A stretch of DNA of 64,000 nucleotides from Tretioscincus oriximinensis (Eukaryota; Chordata; Lepidosauria; Squamata; Gymnophthalmidae): NCBI GenBank assembly GCA_022410635.1, contig JAJVDF010000781.1:57089-121088 (forward strand), written 5' to 3'. The position numbers and the translations under genes were made by a program. A model generated the notes under the pieces. It was not told the DNA's origin, made no database searches, and was given only the letters and a program-made list of their open reading frames with translations. Each line of letters starts with the position of its first letter. Positions within the stretch are counted from its first letter, which is position 1. Of the stretch, positions 11,985 through 22,336 are shown piece after piece.

Positions 11985-13050
11985 TTTGTCATCATTCAGT
12001 TGTACCCAACTCTTTGTGACCCAATGGCCATAGCACACCAGATCTCTTGATCTTCCACTCCTCCTGAAGTTTGTCCAAACTGATGTTGTTTGTCCTCATG
12101 ATACTCTCTATCTTTCATGCTCAACCTTCTCTTTTATCGTTAAATATTTCTGTGTATCAGGGCCTTTTTCAGTAAGTCTTTTCATCTCATGATGTGCATA
12201 TTGGGCTTCAGCTTTAGCATTTGCCCTTCCAATGAGCGGCCAGGGCAGATTTCCTTTTCTAATGTATTGACTGATTTGATCTCATTTTGGTCTAAAGAAC
12301 TCTCAAAAGTCTTTTCTACCACTACAGTTCAGAAGCATTAATTTGTCAGCACTCAGCTTCCCTTCAGGTCCAATTCTCACAACTATATATATATTACATA
12401 GGGTTACCAGAGAAAATCCAAGATGGAAGTTTACATTTTAATGGCTACAGAAGAGAGGACTTTTAATCAGATGCAGCTTCTAATGCCTGCAGCATCTAGG
12501 GGGAAACGACTTTTTCACATCCATTAAATGTGTAAATGTCTATCCCGGATTTTATCTTGACAAGCCTATACTATTGAGAAAACCATAGCTTTATCTATAC
12601 AAATTTTTGTTAGCAAAGTGATGTCTCTGCTTCTTAATGTGCTGTCTAGATCTGTCATAGGTTTTCTTCCAAACAACAAGTGTCTTAATTTCATGGCTGT
12701 AATTACTACCTGCAGTGATCTTTGGTCCCAACAAATTCAAATCTGATTCTGTTTCCATTTCTTCTACCTCTGTTATGATCAAAGTGATGCAACAGCTGTT
12801 ATTTTATTTATTATTTTTTAAAAAAATGCTTTTGCACCCTTCTCTTTAATAGTCATCAAGAGGTCCCTTAGTTCTTCACTTTCTGCCATAAGGGTGGCAT
12901 CATCAGCATCAGAATTGAAGTTCTTGTGATACTCAGACTGTGAGCACACAACAAAAACTTCCTTGATCCTTGACGCAATGTTCCGTTATCTTCACTGCCA
13001 GCTATACTCGGGGCTTCGCTAGGCTTTGACAAGCATCCATAAGAGGTCTG
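11985..13050 (-). mobile_element. Bov-B LINE, 3' part with reverse-transcriptase remnant
   Basis: On the minus strand the order is as in Bov-B (RTE clade): a DDATLMAESEE-type block corresponding to the reverse-transcriptase catalytic region (about 12865-12920), then a frame at 12591-12782 with NLLGPKITAG and SHEIKTL, then a decayed finger-like 3' region, and finally the GTCACAAAGAGTTGGGTACA-like end near 12000-12020. About 190 bp around 12400-12590 do not match and may be an insertion. Many stops and frame breaks make it non-functional. Bov-B is known for horizontal transfer among vertebrates and is abundant in squamates. Confidence 0.85.
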
Positions 13051-13552
13051 CAATAGGAGCGGAATCCCTTATTTCAGATCTTTTCTGACTACATGGTGAA
13101 ATGCCTGCGTCCTCCTTTAAAAGCTGCCTGGAGCCTTGCCGTCTGTTGTGCCCTGCAAGGAGACAAGCAGCATGATAAAATGCCAGCCAGCATGCAAGAT
13201 GCAGCTGGCTGGACATGCACAGTTTTGTCTCACTGCATCTTCTCATCAGCCTTGCGCTAGCTTGGGACAAATTCCCTTAAAGGTATGTCCCCTCTTTTCC
13301 CCAGTGAAATTTACAATCACTTTTAGATTATAAATTTCACTCATGCTTTTCCTCTCTATGGGCTTGAGACCTCAGTGAAGTCTGTGGAGCTTTCAGAAAA
13401 AAAATGTCCAAATAGAAGATCAAGAATAAATTCTCTTCCTTTCCTGCCAGGAAGGGAAGAGAGGTTATCTTTGAACTAAACTTGTTTTATGGATTTTCTT
13501 GCACCACATTCATTCCAGTTTTAGGGGGTTAGTATGCCAGCAGTAGCCTAAC
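13051..13552. other. Unassigned interval
   Basis: No gene or repeat recognised; ORFs up to 83 codons without a domain. Confidence 0.4.
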
Positions 13553-13650
13553 ATTATTATTATTATCATTATTTTAGTACTTTTATCCCGCCCTTCACCC
13601 TAAGGTCGCAGGGCGGCTTACAACATTAAAATAACGTAACAGTTAAAAAC
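13553..13650 (-). mobile_element. L2-type LINE/SINE 3' tail fragment
   Basis: The plus strand reads (ATT)n, then TTTTATCCCGCCCTTCACCC and GGTCGCAGGGCGGCTTACAA. It is the same tail as the L2-clade copy at 49265-49315, in the same orientation. Only the last 100 bp remain. Confidence 0.7.
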
Positions 13651-14099
13651 AGTGACCCCCAAACCCTCCCCACCCATTCACCCCCAGATGGCAGATGTGG
13701 AATGCTTAGCATCAATAGACTGCATTTGCTACATATTAAACACTACCTCTGTGGACATCCCCACTCAACATATTAATTTTGGTAGGAATATTTCCAATGT
13801 TGTCCCAGCAGATGATTTTGTAACATTAAAAGGACAAGAGAGAGCCCTTCATATATCTGCCCCCAAAGCCCTTAAGTATTCGGCACATCAATACTCACTT
13901 TGTGAAGTGATTCTGGTTTCTTTGAGTACTTAGTGAAGTGATATCAAGAGTGGCAGTAAATAGTCACAGCTGCAGTTTTAAGGGCAGCCCTACATAGAAC
14001 ACATCTAAAAGAGTAATTGAAGTAATCACAGTATAAGACTGGCTTTGTCATCCAGGGAAAGATCAGTCTAGTCACTCCATCACACTCCAGTGCCTCCAG

Positions 14100-14220
14100 G
14101 TCCAATGCTTCTAGCAAGGGGAGAGTCTCAAAGCATCATAGAGAATAACAAGAAAATGTTGGTAGAGTGAGTTTTTATAGATTAAGCCTACTTCTTCGGA
14201 TGCAATGTGGGGAACAAATA
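14100..14220 (+). repeat. Dispersed vertebrate repeat, decayed copy
   Basis: CTTCTAGCAAGGGGAGAGTC, then GAGTTTTTATAGATTAAGCC and CTTCTTCGGATGCAATG. The order (AGCAAGG, a decayed CACCTTAAAGACTAACA-type block, TTTYATAGATTA, CTTCRGATGCA) matches 48423-48570. Class uncertain. Confidence 0.45.
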
Positions 14221-14679
14221 TGAAGGGACTAGGCTTTTGTTCACTCCATTGTATTTCTCCCAACTTTCAGGCACTATTTTAATATGTTATTCTGTATTTA
14301 ATGTTAACTGCTCTGAGGCATTCAGGTATAGGGTGGTATAGAAATGTAAATAATAAATAAGAAGTAGGCTTAGATCCTGTTAACACAGATTTAGTAATCA
14401 ATTTAAGAGTGTTCACTCTTCCATACTGCTTGCATGGGATTAGTGCTAATCCACACTAAATATCCTGTAAAAGCCCCCTAAAACTGGTAGACCACATTAA
14501 TTTACTTTACATATGTAGTGATGAATCCACATTCATTTGCACGTGGACTCATCTGCATGTCGGACAGATCTGTGCATAGTGTAGGCATGGTGAAACCTAG
14601 AACTTGGATCTTGAATGCCTTTAGAGAACCTCCAGAGTGTCTCCAAAGTGGAGAAGGAGGAGCAGGGAGGAGGGGAAGA
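14221..14679 (+). other. LINE-type tail fragment plus unassigned DNA
   Basis: At about 14300-14362 the sequence ACTGCTCTGAGGCATTCAGG, GGGTGGTATAGAAATGTAAA and TAATAAATAA resembles the 3' tail of L2/CR1-like elements on the plus strand. The rest is unassigned. Confidence 0.45.
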
Positions 14680-14930
14680 GGAGGGGGGAGAGTTGGTTTT
14701 ATTACCCAACATTTATCAAAGGGAATCAAAGCAGTTTACATAACCTTCTGTTCTTTTCTTCACAACAGACACATTTGATGTAGGTAGGGCTGGGAGAGCT
14801 TTGAAGAACTGTGAGTAGTCCAAGGTCACACAGCTGGCTTTTGTGGAGAAGTGCAACATCGAAGCAGGAGACTTCCTGATAAGAGTGTGGCATTTTAACC
14901 ACAATATCAGCCTGGCTTTGTGTTGGCATC
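14680..14930 (-). mobile_element. tRNA-derived SINE, family 1 (diverged copy)
   Basis: Parallels the copy at 3597-3885: CACAACAGACACATTTGATG, AGGGCTGGGAGAGCTTTGAA, CCAAGGTCACACAGCTGGCT, then CCTGATAAGAGTGTGGCATT and a decayed AGCCTGGCTTTG head. Orientation minus. The LINE-like tail is poorly preserved. Confidence 0.75.
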
Positions 14931-16615
14931 ATCAAAGGAAGAGGTGTGAGTTTGCAAATGTGGTTTGCCTTCGAAGGCAGATGCAGAACTCACAGCAAAG
15001 CTAGTGATGANATGAACTGACTGCAGCATATATTTAACCATGATGATAGCCTGTTGTAATGGTGTGTTAATGCTGCATATGGAATAATGGTTTTGTATTT
15101 GTAGCACATGTTGTTCCACTTCTAGTGTAGCTTAAGCTGGCTGCAGCTAAACTGGATCAAGTTGGTACATACTGATTAAAATATTTTAAAGCAGGTCTGC
15201 AGAAACCTGCTTTTTGTTAGATGCCCTTGTTAGAAATTCTGATCCAGACTCAAATGGCTACAACTTTGAACTCAGGTTGAAATTGGATATATTGAGCTCT
15301 CTGAAACTATGGGCATGTTCATTCTAACCTACCCATCAAAGGAGTTCTCACACTTGACTAATGGGACCTAGAAAACCTAGTCAAAATGTCTTTGTATTTT
15401 TTCAGAAGTCAGGCTCAAGTTATAAGCTGTCATTCAGTTTGCCAGAGCCTGAAGGGCCCTGACAATATGCTAGCACAATATACTTGAACACGCCAACTTC
15501 TGCTGTATCATAGCCAGTCTGTTTTGGACAAACAAAATGTATTAGTCCTTCAGGAAAGCTGAAAGACTTAAATGATCCTGCAAAATAGCAAAAAAAAAAA
15601 AAAAACAACAACCAAAAAACCTAACACCTAATAGATCTGGAAAAGTAAAAAATAACAAAACAGGTGCCTTTGTTAAGCAGTAGTTGTTCAAAATAGGAAA
15701 AGGCAGAAAGCTGGAGGAAAAAATAAGGTATCTGCAATGAGAACAGGAATGGGAACTGAATGTTTTTTATGATTTTCCAGTAGAGTCTGCCTTTAGGATT
15801 CTATTCTGTTGAGGAAGAGGAGGAAGAGGATGATGATGATGATGATGATAGAGGAGGAGAAGGAAAAGGGGGGGAAGAGTAAGGGAAGGAAGCTTTCGCC
15901 AAAATGGGTGTGGCAAAAAGAGATAATTTCAGCAGCGTTTGTAAGCATTTGAAAACTGCACCTGCTAAAATTGCCTATGTTATGCATTCATTTAAGATGC
16001 TCTTCTCTGATGTGTTTTTATAGTAAATCCAAGAAGAAAGCATTTCAAGAATGAAGCAGACTTGTAGCTCCTGAGACACATTGGACCACATATAAGAAGG
16101 ATGAAAAGGAGACAGTATTATTTTTATTTTTCTATTTAAAATATGTGGCTGAGATCATAACTAAGATTTAGTCCATCTTCAGTTAATGAAAAATCACAGC
16201 AGCAGGGTAATCTATGGATGTGCGTTCCTGTGTGTGGCCAGTGCCAAATCACTCAGTAAGTTTGTCACTGATACAGTATAACATAGTAAGCATTTATATT
16301 GTGCTACTTAATACTGTTGAAAGTTTTCTGTGGATTACTGATAACAAGATAAACGGAAACTGGGTTTTGTTACAGAACATTAACAAAAGAGCTCTGGAGA
16401 ACTGGCAACACTACTAAAGGAAGCTTGAGTCTTAGATATGCAGACCCAAGAAGTCTGCCTGTTTAACACCACACCACACAAGTATAAACAGCTAACAGAA
16501 AACACAAGGAAACTCCAAAGGTAATGACTAGAACAGAGACACAGACAAACATGAGCAAGTTTAGATCAGTTGTCAGCTACAACCCTTTAATCCAAAAAAA
16601 TTATAAACCAGGTAC
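14931..16615. other. Unassigned interval with simple repeats
   Basis: Contains an A-rich run at 15590-15605 and a GAGGAA/GATGAT purine-rich simple repeat at about 15813-15870. No gene recognised. Confidence 0.45.
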
Positions 16616-16930
16616 ATCTGAATTAGTTGTAGTAATATGCATCTACATTAAGAAAGTAGGGTAGCATTAAAACAATGATAATATCTGCTACATTACAGAA
16701 CCAGCACAGTTCCCTTGCAGTCAAATACAGACTTTGGTCTACAAGTGGATGTGCNACTCCNTAANNNNNNNNNNNNNNNNNTTANGGAGTNGCACATCCA
16801 CTTGTAGACCAAAGTCTGGATTTGACTGCAAGGGAACTGTGCTGGTTCTGTAATGTAGCAGATATTATCATTGTTTTAATGCTACCCTACTTTCTTAATG
16901 TAGATGCATATTACTACAACTAATTCAGAT
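16616..16930. repeat. Inverted repeat of two 149-bp arms around a 17-N gap
   Basis: Arms 16616-16764 and 16782-16930 are reverse complements; one mismatch was found by eye (TACAG versus the complement of CTGGA). The gap of Ns is 16765-16781. The single ambiguous bases at 16755 and 16761 are mirrored exactly by those at 16791 and 16785. Mirrored ambiguity codes suggest that one read or consensus was used on both sides of the gap, so an assembly artefact is more likely than a true cruciform-forming palindrome. Confidence 0.9.
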
Positions 16931-17740
16931 TTACTAAAACAGTACAGATTTAAACCATACAGACATCACTTATTTAATCTGCTATAACTGAATATTTGGA
17001 ATAAAATATGAATATTTTGAAGTAAAACAATCTAAAAATACTTTATACCAGAGTATCTAAGTAGAGTCTAATATTTATACTCAATATTTAATATTTGTGT
17101 GTCCCCATGACAGAAAATTAAAACAGTATTGACATATAGTAAATAATTCCCAAAATAGAGAATATTTTACATAACAAATGATAGAAAAAGAACCAAGCCA
17201 TAAAAAAATGAAATATTGGAAGTGGCCTGAATTTTTCTCTTGTTTCCATGTTGTTATTAGAATTTTCATGTATGATTTTATTTTATAATATTGTTAGTAA
17301 TTTAATCTAAAAAATGCATAGGTAATGTCTGTAAATATAGAGGCCTTGAACTTCAAACCCAGGCCCATTGAAATCCCACGTGCCCAACAACATAAAACCT
17401 TTTCCCATGTTGTACGTTTATTTTCTTGACAGCACTCAAAACATTAGAATGTTAGAATAAACAATGAGTGACAGGAGCAGAACAGGCATATTGCTTTGTC
17501 TGATAGACTAGACACAGAAATAAAAAGTATCTACTGAATTCTTTGAATTCTTCATATTTATGAGTAAAAAAGATAAACAGCTCTTTTATTGTAAGGAAAA
17601 GATCTAGGAACTCTTTTAGCTATAAAGTGCTATATAACTGGGAGTGGTAAAGCATTACAGTGAACTGGAACTTGAGGTGAAAAGTTCTCATTCAATCTCT
17701 TTTCACATTTTGACTGGGGAAGAGTCCAACCAAGCAGCAT
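16931..17740. other. Unassigned AT-rich interval
   Basis: No gene, RNA or repeat recognised. Confidence 0.4.
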
Positions 17741-17800
17741 CAGGAACAGAGCATTTGCACTTCTAATCACTTCAGGATTCTCCAATCATCTAAAGTAATA
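17741..17800. repeat. Possible fragment of the unclassified repeat (copy D)
   Basis: GAGCATTTGCACTTCTAATC, ACTTC and CTCCAATCATC resemble the left part of the repeat at 6112-6160. Only about 60 bp match. Confidence 0.35.
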
Positions 17801-17821
17801 AAACAGTGATGGCAACAGTTA

Positions 17822-17878
17822 GTCCAATCAGACAGCGAGGGGACCGTAACTCCCACATCCCTTGCTGTCTGATTGGAC
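17822..17878. repeat. Hairpin: 20-bp arms, 17-bp loop
   Basis: GTCCAATCAGACAGCGAGGG at 17822-17841 pairs with 17859-17878 (CCCTTGCTGTCTGATTGGAC), 19 of 20 positions complementary. It could be a small MITE core or a structured transcript element; no flanking duplication was found. Confidence 0.75.
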
Positions 17879-19200
17879 CATCCACAGCTGGAGCAGCGGG
17901 GGAAAGAGTAATAAAATGGAGGTCTTCCCCCCCTCCCCCTGCTGCTGCATCAAATTACTAGCTGGAGGAGACAATGGCCAGGGTTTGGGCTGTTGTGCAC
18001 CCCCCACCCCCACAGCCAGGTAGGCCAGGAGGCAGGAGGATGCCCCCAAGCTTCTGTCCCCCTCTCCTCCTACTCACATGCCTCCTTCCCCCACCTGTTG
18101 GGCCTGAAAGGACAGCTGCTCCCAGCCAGCATTGCTGGGTTGGCCACCCATGCAGCTGGAAACTTCCTGCTGCTATGAAGAAAGTGAGGTGGGTCATCCT
18201 AGAATGGCCAAGGTCTGGATCCCTGGACCTTGGCCGCTCTCGAAAGTTCCATCTTGCTTCTCCCCTCCCCTCTGATGCTCTATTGGGCACAAGAGATCCA
18301 GGCCCCGCCATGTCAGAAGGCACACTGCGATTTGAGACATGTCTTCGATCATCCCTGTCCTGGTGCTGTGCCATCCGGTGCGTCTGGATTTGTTTCTTTT
18401 TTGACATAGATGCTATGATGGAGGTAGATGATTTACCAGCACTGGCACACATGAGTCTTGGTAAGTGCCTATTGACCTCTGCTGGCTGCCCTCCTCCTGC
18501 TAGCTCCAGGAGCAGCAAGAACGCAGCATCCAGAGACACAGTCTGTTCAGCTATGACGGCAGCAGGTCAAGCAACACTTCTGTTGCTTAGCTCCTGATGG
18601 AGCCAGATGACAGAAGCACCATGCCCACTGCCCTCATAGCAAACCAGACAGCACTGCTTTTCACCATCCTCTGCTCATAATGCTCCCAAGGTTGCTGGAC
18701 CCAGGCAACAGTTCTGCACCCACTGCCATTGCAATCAACTCTACAGTACCCTGCTCCCAGAGCAATGGGCACATTAGCACCAATTCAAATTCTGCTGACA
18801 CCACCACACTCCTGCCAGAAGGCAGTGGAGTAAAGGAGAAGAGGGGCTGGAATAAGCCTGTTAGAAGCCCACAATTGTTAAAAATTATGGAAGGAAACAT
18901 GGCCTGGATAGGAGAGGGATGTGGCTCAGGGAAGGGAAGGGATATGGCCTGGGGAAGGGCAATAGCAATCCATATAATGGTTACCCTAGCCTACATTCAG
19001 AATAAAGCCTTGTGTAGAAAGGGCCACCAAGACACTTCTAATGCCATATATAATTTGGCAAGAAGTCTTACTTTGTGGGACATGTTAGCAAAAATGCCTA
19101 AATTTGAGTCAGTGTATTTTGTGTTTAGAAGCATCCAGAATTACCCACAAACAGTGTCTCTTCTCTTTTCAAAATTAAACAAAGGATGTGCAATATAGAA
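17879..19200. other. GC-rich patch with overlapping long ORFs on both strands; no recognised gene
   Basis: At 17900-18600 the sequence is distinctly GC-rich. A 207-codon frame on the plus strand (17974-18597) overlaps a 193-codon frame on the minus strand (17958-18539), and a 172-codon frame follows at 18680-19198. None shows a recognisable domain. The proline-rich and low-complexity content and the antisense overlap fit compositional ORFs. An exon cannot be excluded; a donor-like GGTAAGT lies near 18459. Confidence 0.3.
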
Positions 19201-19789
19201 TAATTTACTGCCTGCCTATTCTGTTCTTATCTGTGTAAATAAATGTCCACATGCTCCTTTCATTTCTGCTAGCAAATCCTTAAATTTATCATCCACCCGT
19301 CAATCAAAAGCACTTCACCCACTTCTCTGAAGTTTTAGAAATCCTAGTTACACTTTGGCTTCCTTGGGAAACAGGTAATTGGAGAATTATTGGTATTTTG
19401 CAATATTTGAGTTTGTTTACAGATAAAAAGCTTAAACCATAACAGGAGACAACGGCTTAACCTTCCAATGGGCAACCAGAGTTCATTGCTCTTACATCAA
19501 ATCTTTAGAGAGACAGGGGAACTCAATTTACTGTTAACTTACAGATCCCAGACTTAACACCTTCCATCTTTTGAATTTTTCTTAATCCTTGTGTAGGATA
19601 AAGGAAACATAAATACACATTAGGACACAGTGAATTTGAAATGGCTACTTCTGTCTCTTCTATCACAGTTTATCATACCTTCTCATACCTTGGCTGCATC
19701 TACACAGCTTATTTTTAGCCCTCTTATTCCAGAGCTCTGGAGTGATGGCACACAGATCTCATGGAGCCCAAAGCAAAGTAGTCTTGCAC
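19201..19789. other. Unassigned interval
   Basis: No gene or repeat recognised. Confidence 0.4.
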
Positions 19790-19862
19790 ACCACCATTTC
19801 ATTTATTTATACTTATACCCTGCCCTATACTCAAAGGTCTCAGGGTGCAGGTTTCTAAGAAC
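19790..19862 (-). mobile_element. SINE family 1 tail fragment
   Basis: ATTTATTTATACTTATACCC, TGCCCTATACTCAAAGGTCT and CAGGGTG match the tail of the SINE at 3610-3670 in the same orientation. Confidence 0.65.
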
Positions 19863-21601
19863 AAAAACTAGACTCCAAGGTTAGCCATGATGCATGTGTG
19901 CTTGGTGTGGCTGAAGGCATGATAGATTCACATGGGTGGCCTGCTTTTTTGATCCAGATTGTCCTGTCTAGTTGCCACATGTCAGTCTGATAAATTAATT
20001 CTAGACCTAGCTGAGGACATCCTTCACCAAAAACCCAAGGTCAGGATAGTCTACCAATACATATATTTACCAGTCTATAACTCACTCACTGTTGCCCCAT
20101 CACATATCTGGTGATATGGTGGATGGGTTCAATGACAAAGGGTTCAGTCCACTTTTAGAGTCTCATTCACTGCTCGAGCTTGCACAATTTTGGCTTAGAA
20201 TTGAGCCAGAGTGTAGTCCTAATTTCCAGAGTGCAGTAACTTCTATTTTAGGAGAGTCTACTGAAGCATAGCCTTCAGTGAGTGCGTCAACCTGGAGATT
20301 TGCTTCTGTAACATCATACCAATGTTTTGTGATAAAAGATCACACGTAAAATAGCAGCAGCAAACACATAAATCCCTCAACAGTTCCCACCCGTGCATTC
20401 CAGGTGGCCAGTACATCACACGTTCTTGTTCTCTCTCCATTTTCTCATAATGACCTTGGAACAGCAACAAACTTGGTTACTTTTCAACATCTACATGCTT
20501 ATCTTTACAACAGTGGAAAAGTACTCAATGTCATTAATATATGCAAACATATTTAGCCTGCTTGAAGGACCTTCAAAGATGATAACCCAGTGGCAAAGCT
20601 GACTTGGTGCATATCCTGTTCTTAATAGTCACTTGTCTCTTCCAGCCTAGATTCTTGCACTTTTGCTTCATTTGTCTTGTTTTAGAAAGACATATCACAA
20701 CAAGGAGATGATGAGCAGAACTAAGTGCCCACACTACTCTCATGTATAAACTGCATGGCCATTTCCAATGCTTTATAAAGACTTCAAAGTAACATTTTGC
20801 ACATCCACATCCCTCTTTGTAATTTTCAAGTATGTGGATTTTTAGGGTCAGGGCTGTGAATACAATTATTTTTGAACCTGAGGTGCTAGAACTTAACAGA
20901 TATTTAATTAAATCAAACCATGCTGGACTGAAGGCAGAGATGTTAATTGTAGCTGAGGATCAGTGATGGTGCAGGAATGGAGGGTAAAGAAAGTGGTATT
21001 AGAGGTCAGAAGAGGTCATGCTTATGGCAGGTGAGACTCTGTTAATGCTGCAATTCTATTAAAACCCACACAGAAGTTGACCTTACTGAAGACTGTGAGT
21101 TTTAAACATATTAGACAACTTTGGACTCAAGGAGAAAAGGAATGTTTATACAAACTATGTGCTGCTATGCACAGTGGATGTTGCTTTCTTTGCTCTATAG
21201 GCCAGGCATATCTGCAGAGCCTACCGTGCACAATATTATAGTCCTCTGGGAAAAACAACCGAGCTTTTCTCCTTGCTCTCCTCCTCTTCCCCTCCTCTAC
21301 ATGTTTATTTAATAGTATTTGTCCTGTCTTGTTTTCTGAATTCACTGAATTTCTGAAGGACTGGGATTTGTGGGCAAAGGGGCTGCTTTTATAAAATCTG
21401 CTGAGGCACCATCTGGCACTTCCTGCAGAACAGCATGGTGATAAATCATAGGAATTTGGGAGCAGGAAGTGTGGCATTGGTGCAGACCATGGCTTAGATG
21501 GGGGAGCGTAACTTGGAAAGTACTAGTTTTTTTGTCCAGGCTTAAGTATAGACTCCTCCTTCTTTCCTCCTCCTCTTCCTCTTCTCCTTCCTCCTCCTCT
21601 T
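19863..21601. other. Unassigned interval
   Basis: No gene recognised. A pyrimidine-rich tract lies at about 21543-21603. Confidence 0.4.
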
Positions 21602-22336
21602 TTAAAAAAGCAAAGCTAATCTGTAATTGTATCCAATTTTTGTACATTTCACTGCTTGTTTTTCCATAGCATTCAGCTCAGAGTAATGTTGGATCTGTGC
21701 CAATGTACTCACCCTCTTTTTCTTCAGACAGAGACTCCAATTAGAGTGCCCCTGCAAGGCTGTTTCTAAGCAGGCACCATCCAGACAGGAAGGGCAAATG
21801 GGGAGAAAGGGCTCTAGAGGTCTTTGGCAACTTCTGTATTCCGCAGAGATGAGCCTGCGAGAAAGAGTGGGGCTGAAAAGATCTGGAACCATTCCACAAG
21901 CAATCTCACCAGGAGGGCGGATGGTGCTAACTGCCCCCCTGTGGAGGGTTTGAGGATGCTTGCACAGCGCCTGGCTCCTGTTTAATGTAGCTGTTGAGAA
22001 AATAAACATACAGAAGGGAGCTAGAGAAAATGATGAGGAGTATATAAGTAACAGTGATGGAGGAAGTACATCACACACTTGCTGTGCATAAGCTCTGCAG
22101 GGAGCCCCCTTTACAGGAATGATGAGTGCCTGGATTCCTCCCTGCTGTGCATAATCTGGCTGGGTCCAGCCGTTGCCAAGGCTGAGCCTTTGCATTGGCC
22201 TGAAAATTGCCACAGGGCCCACCATCGATTCCCATTGCCACCTTCCTTTGCTGGTCAGCATACGGGCTGTGATTTGATATTCATGCTCGTGGCAGGGACC
22301 TGTGGTTGGCCAAACAACCATACATATATGAAACAA
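21602..22336 (-). other. 244-codon ORF without recognisable domain
   Basis: This frame is longer than expected by chance for one position, but it shows no conserved motif, signal peptide or transmembrane pattern that I recognise. It starts inside ordinary unique DNA and its composition (Pro, Ser, Cys, Lys) is unremarkable. I do not assign a function and consider a chance ORF the more likely explanation. It could be part of an unspliced exon or of an old repeat. Confidence 0.2.
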
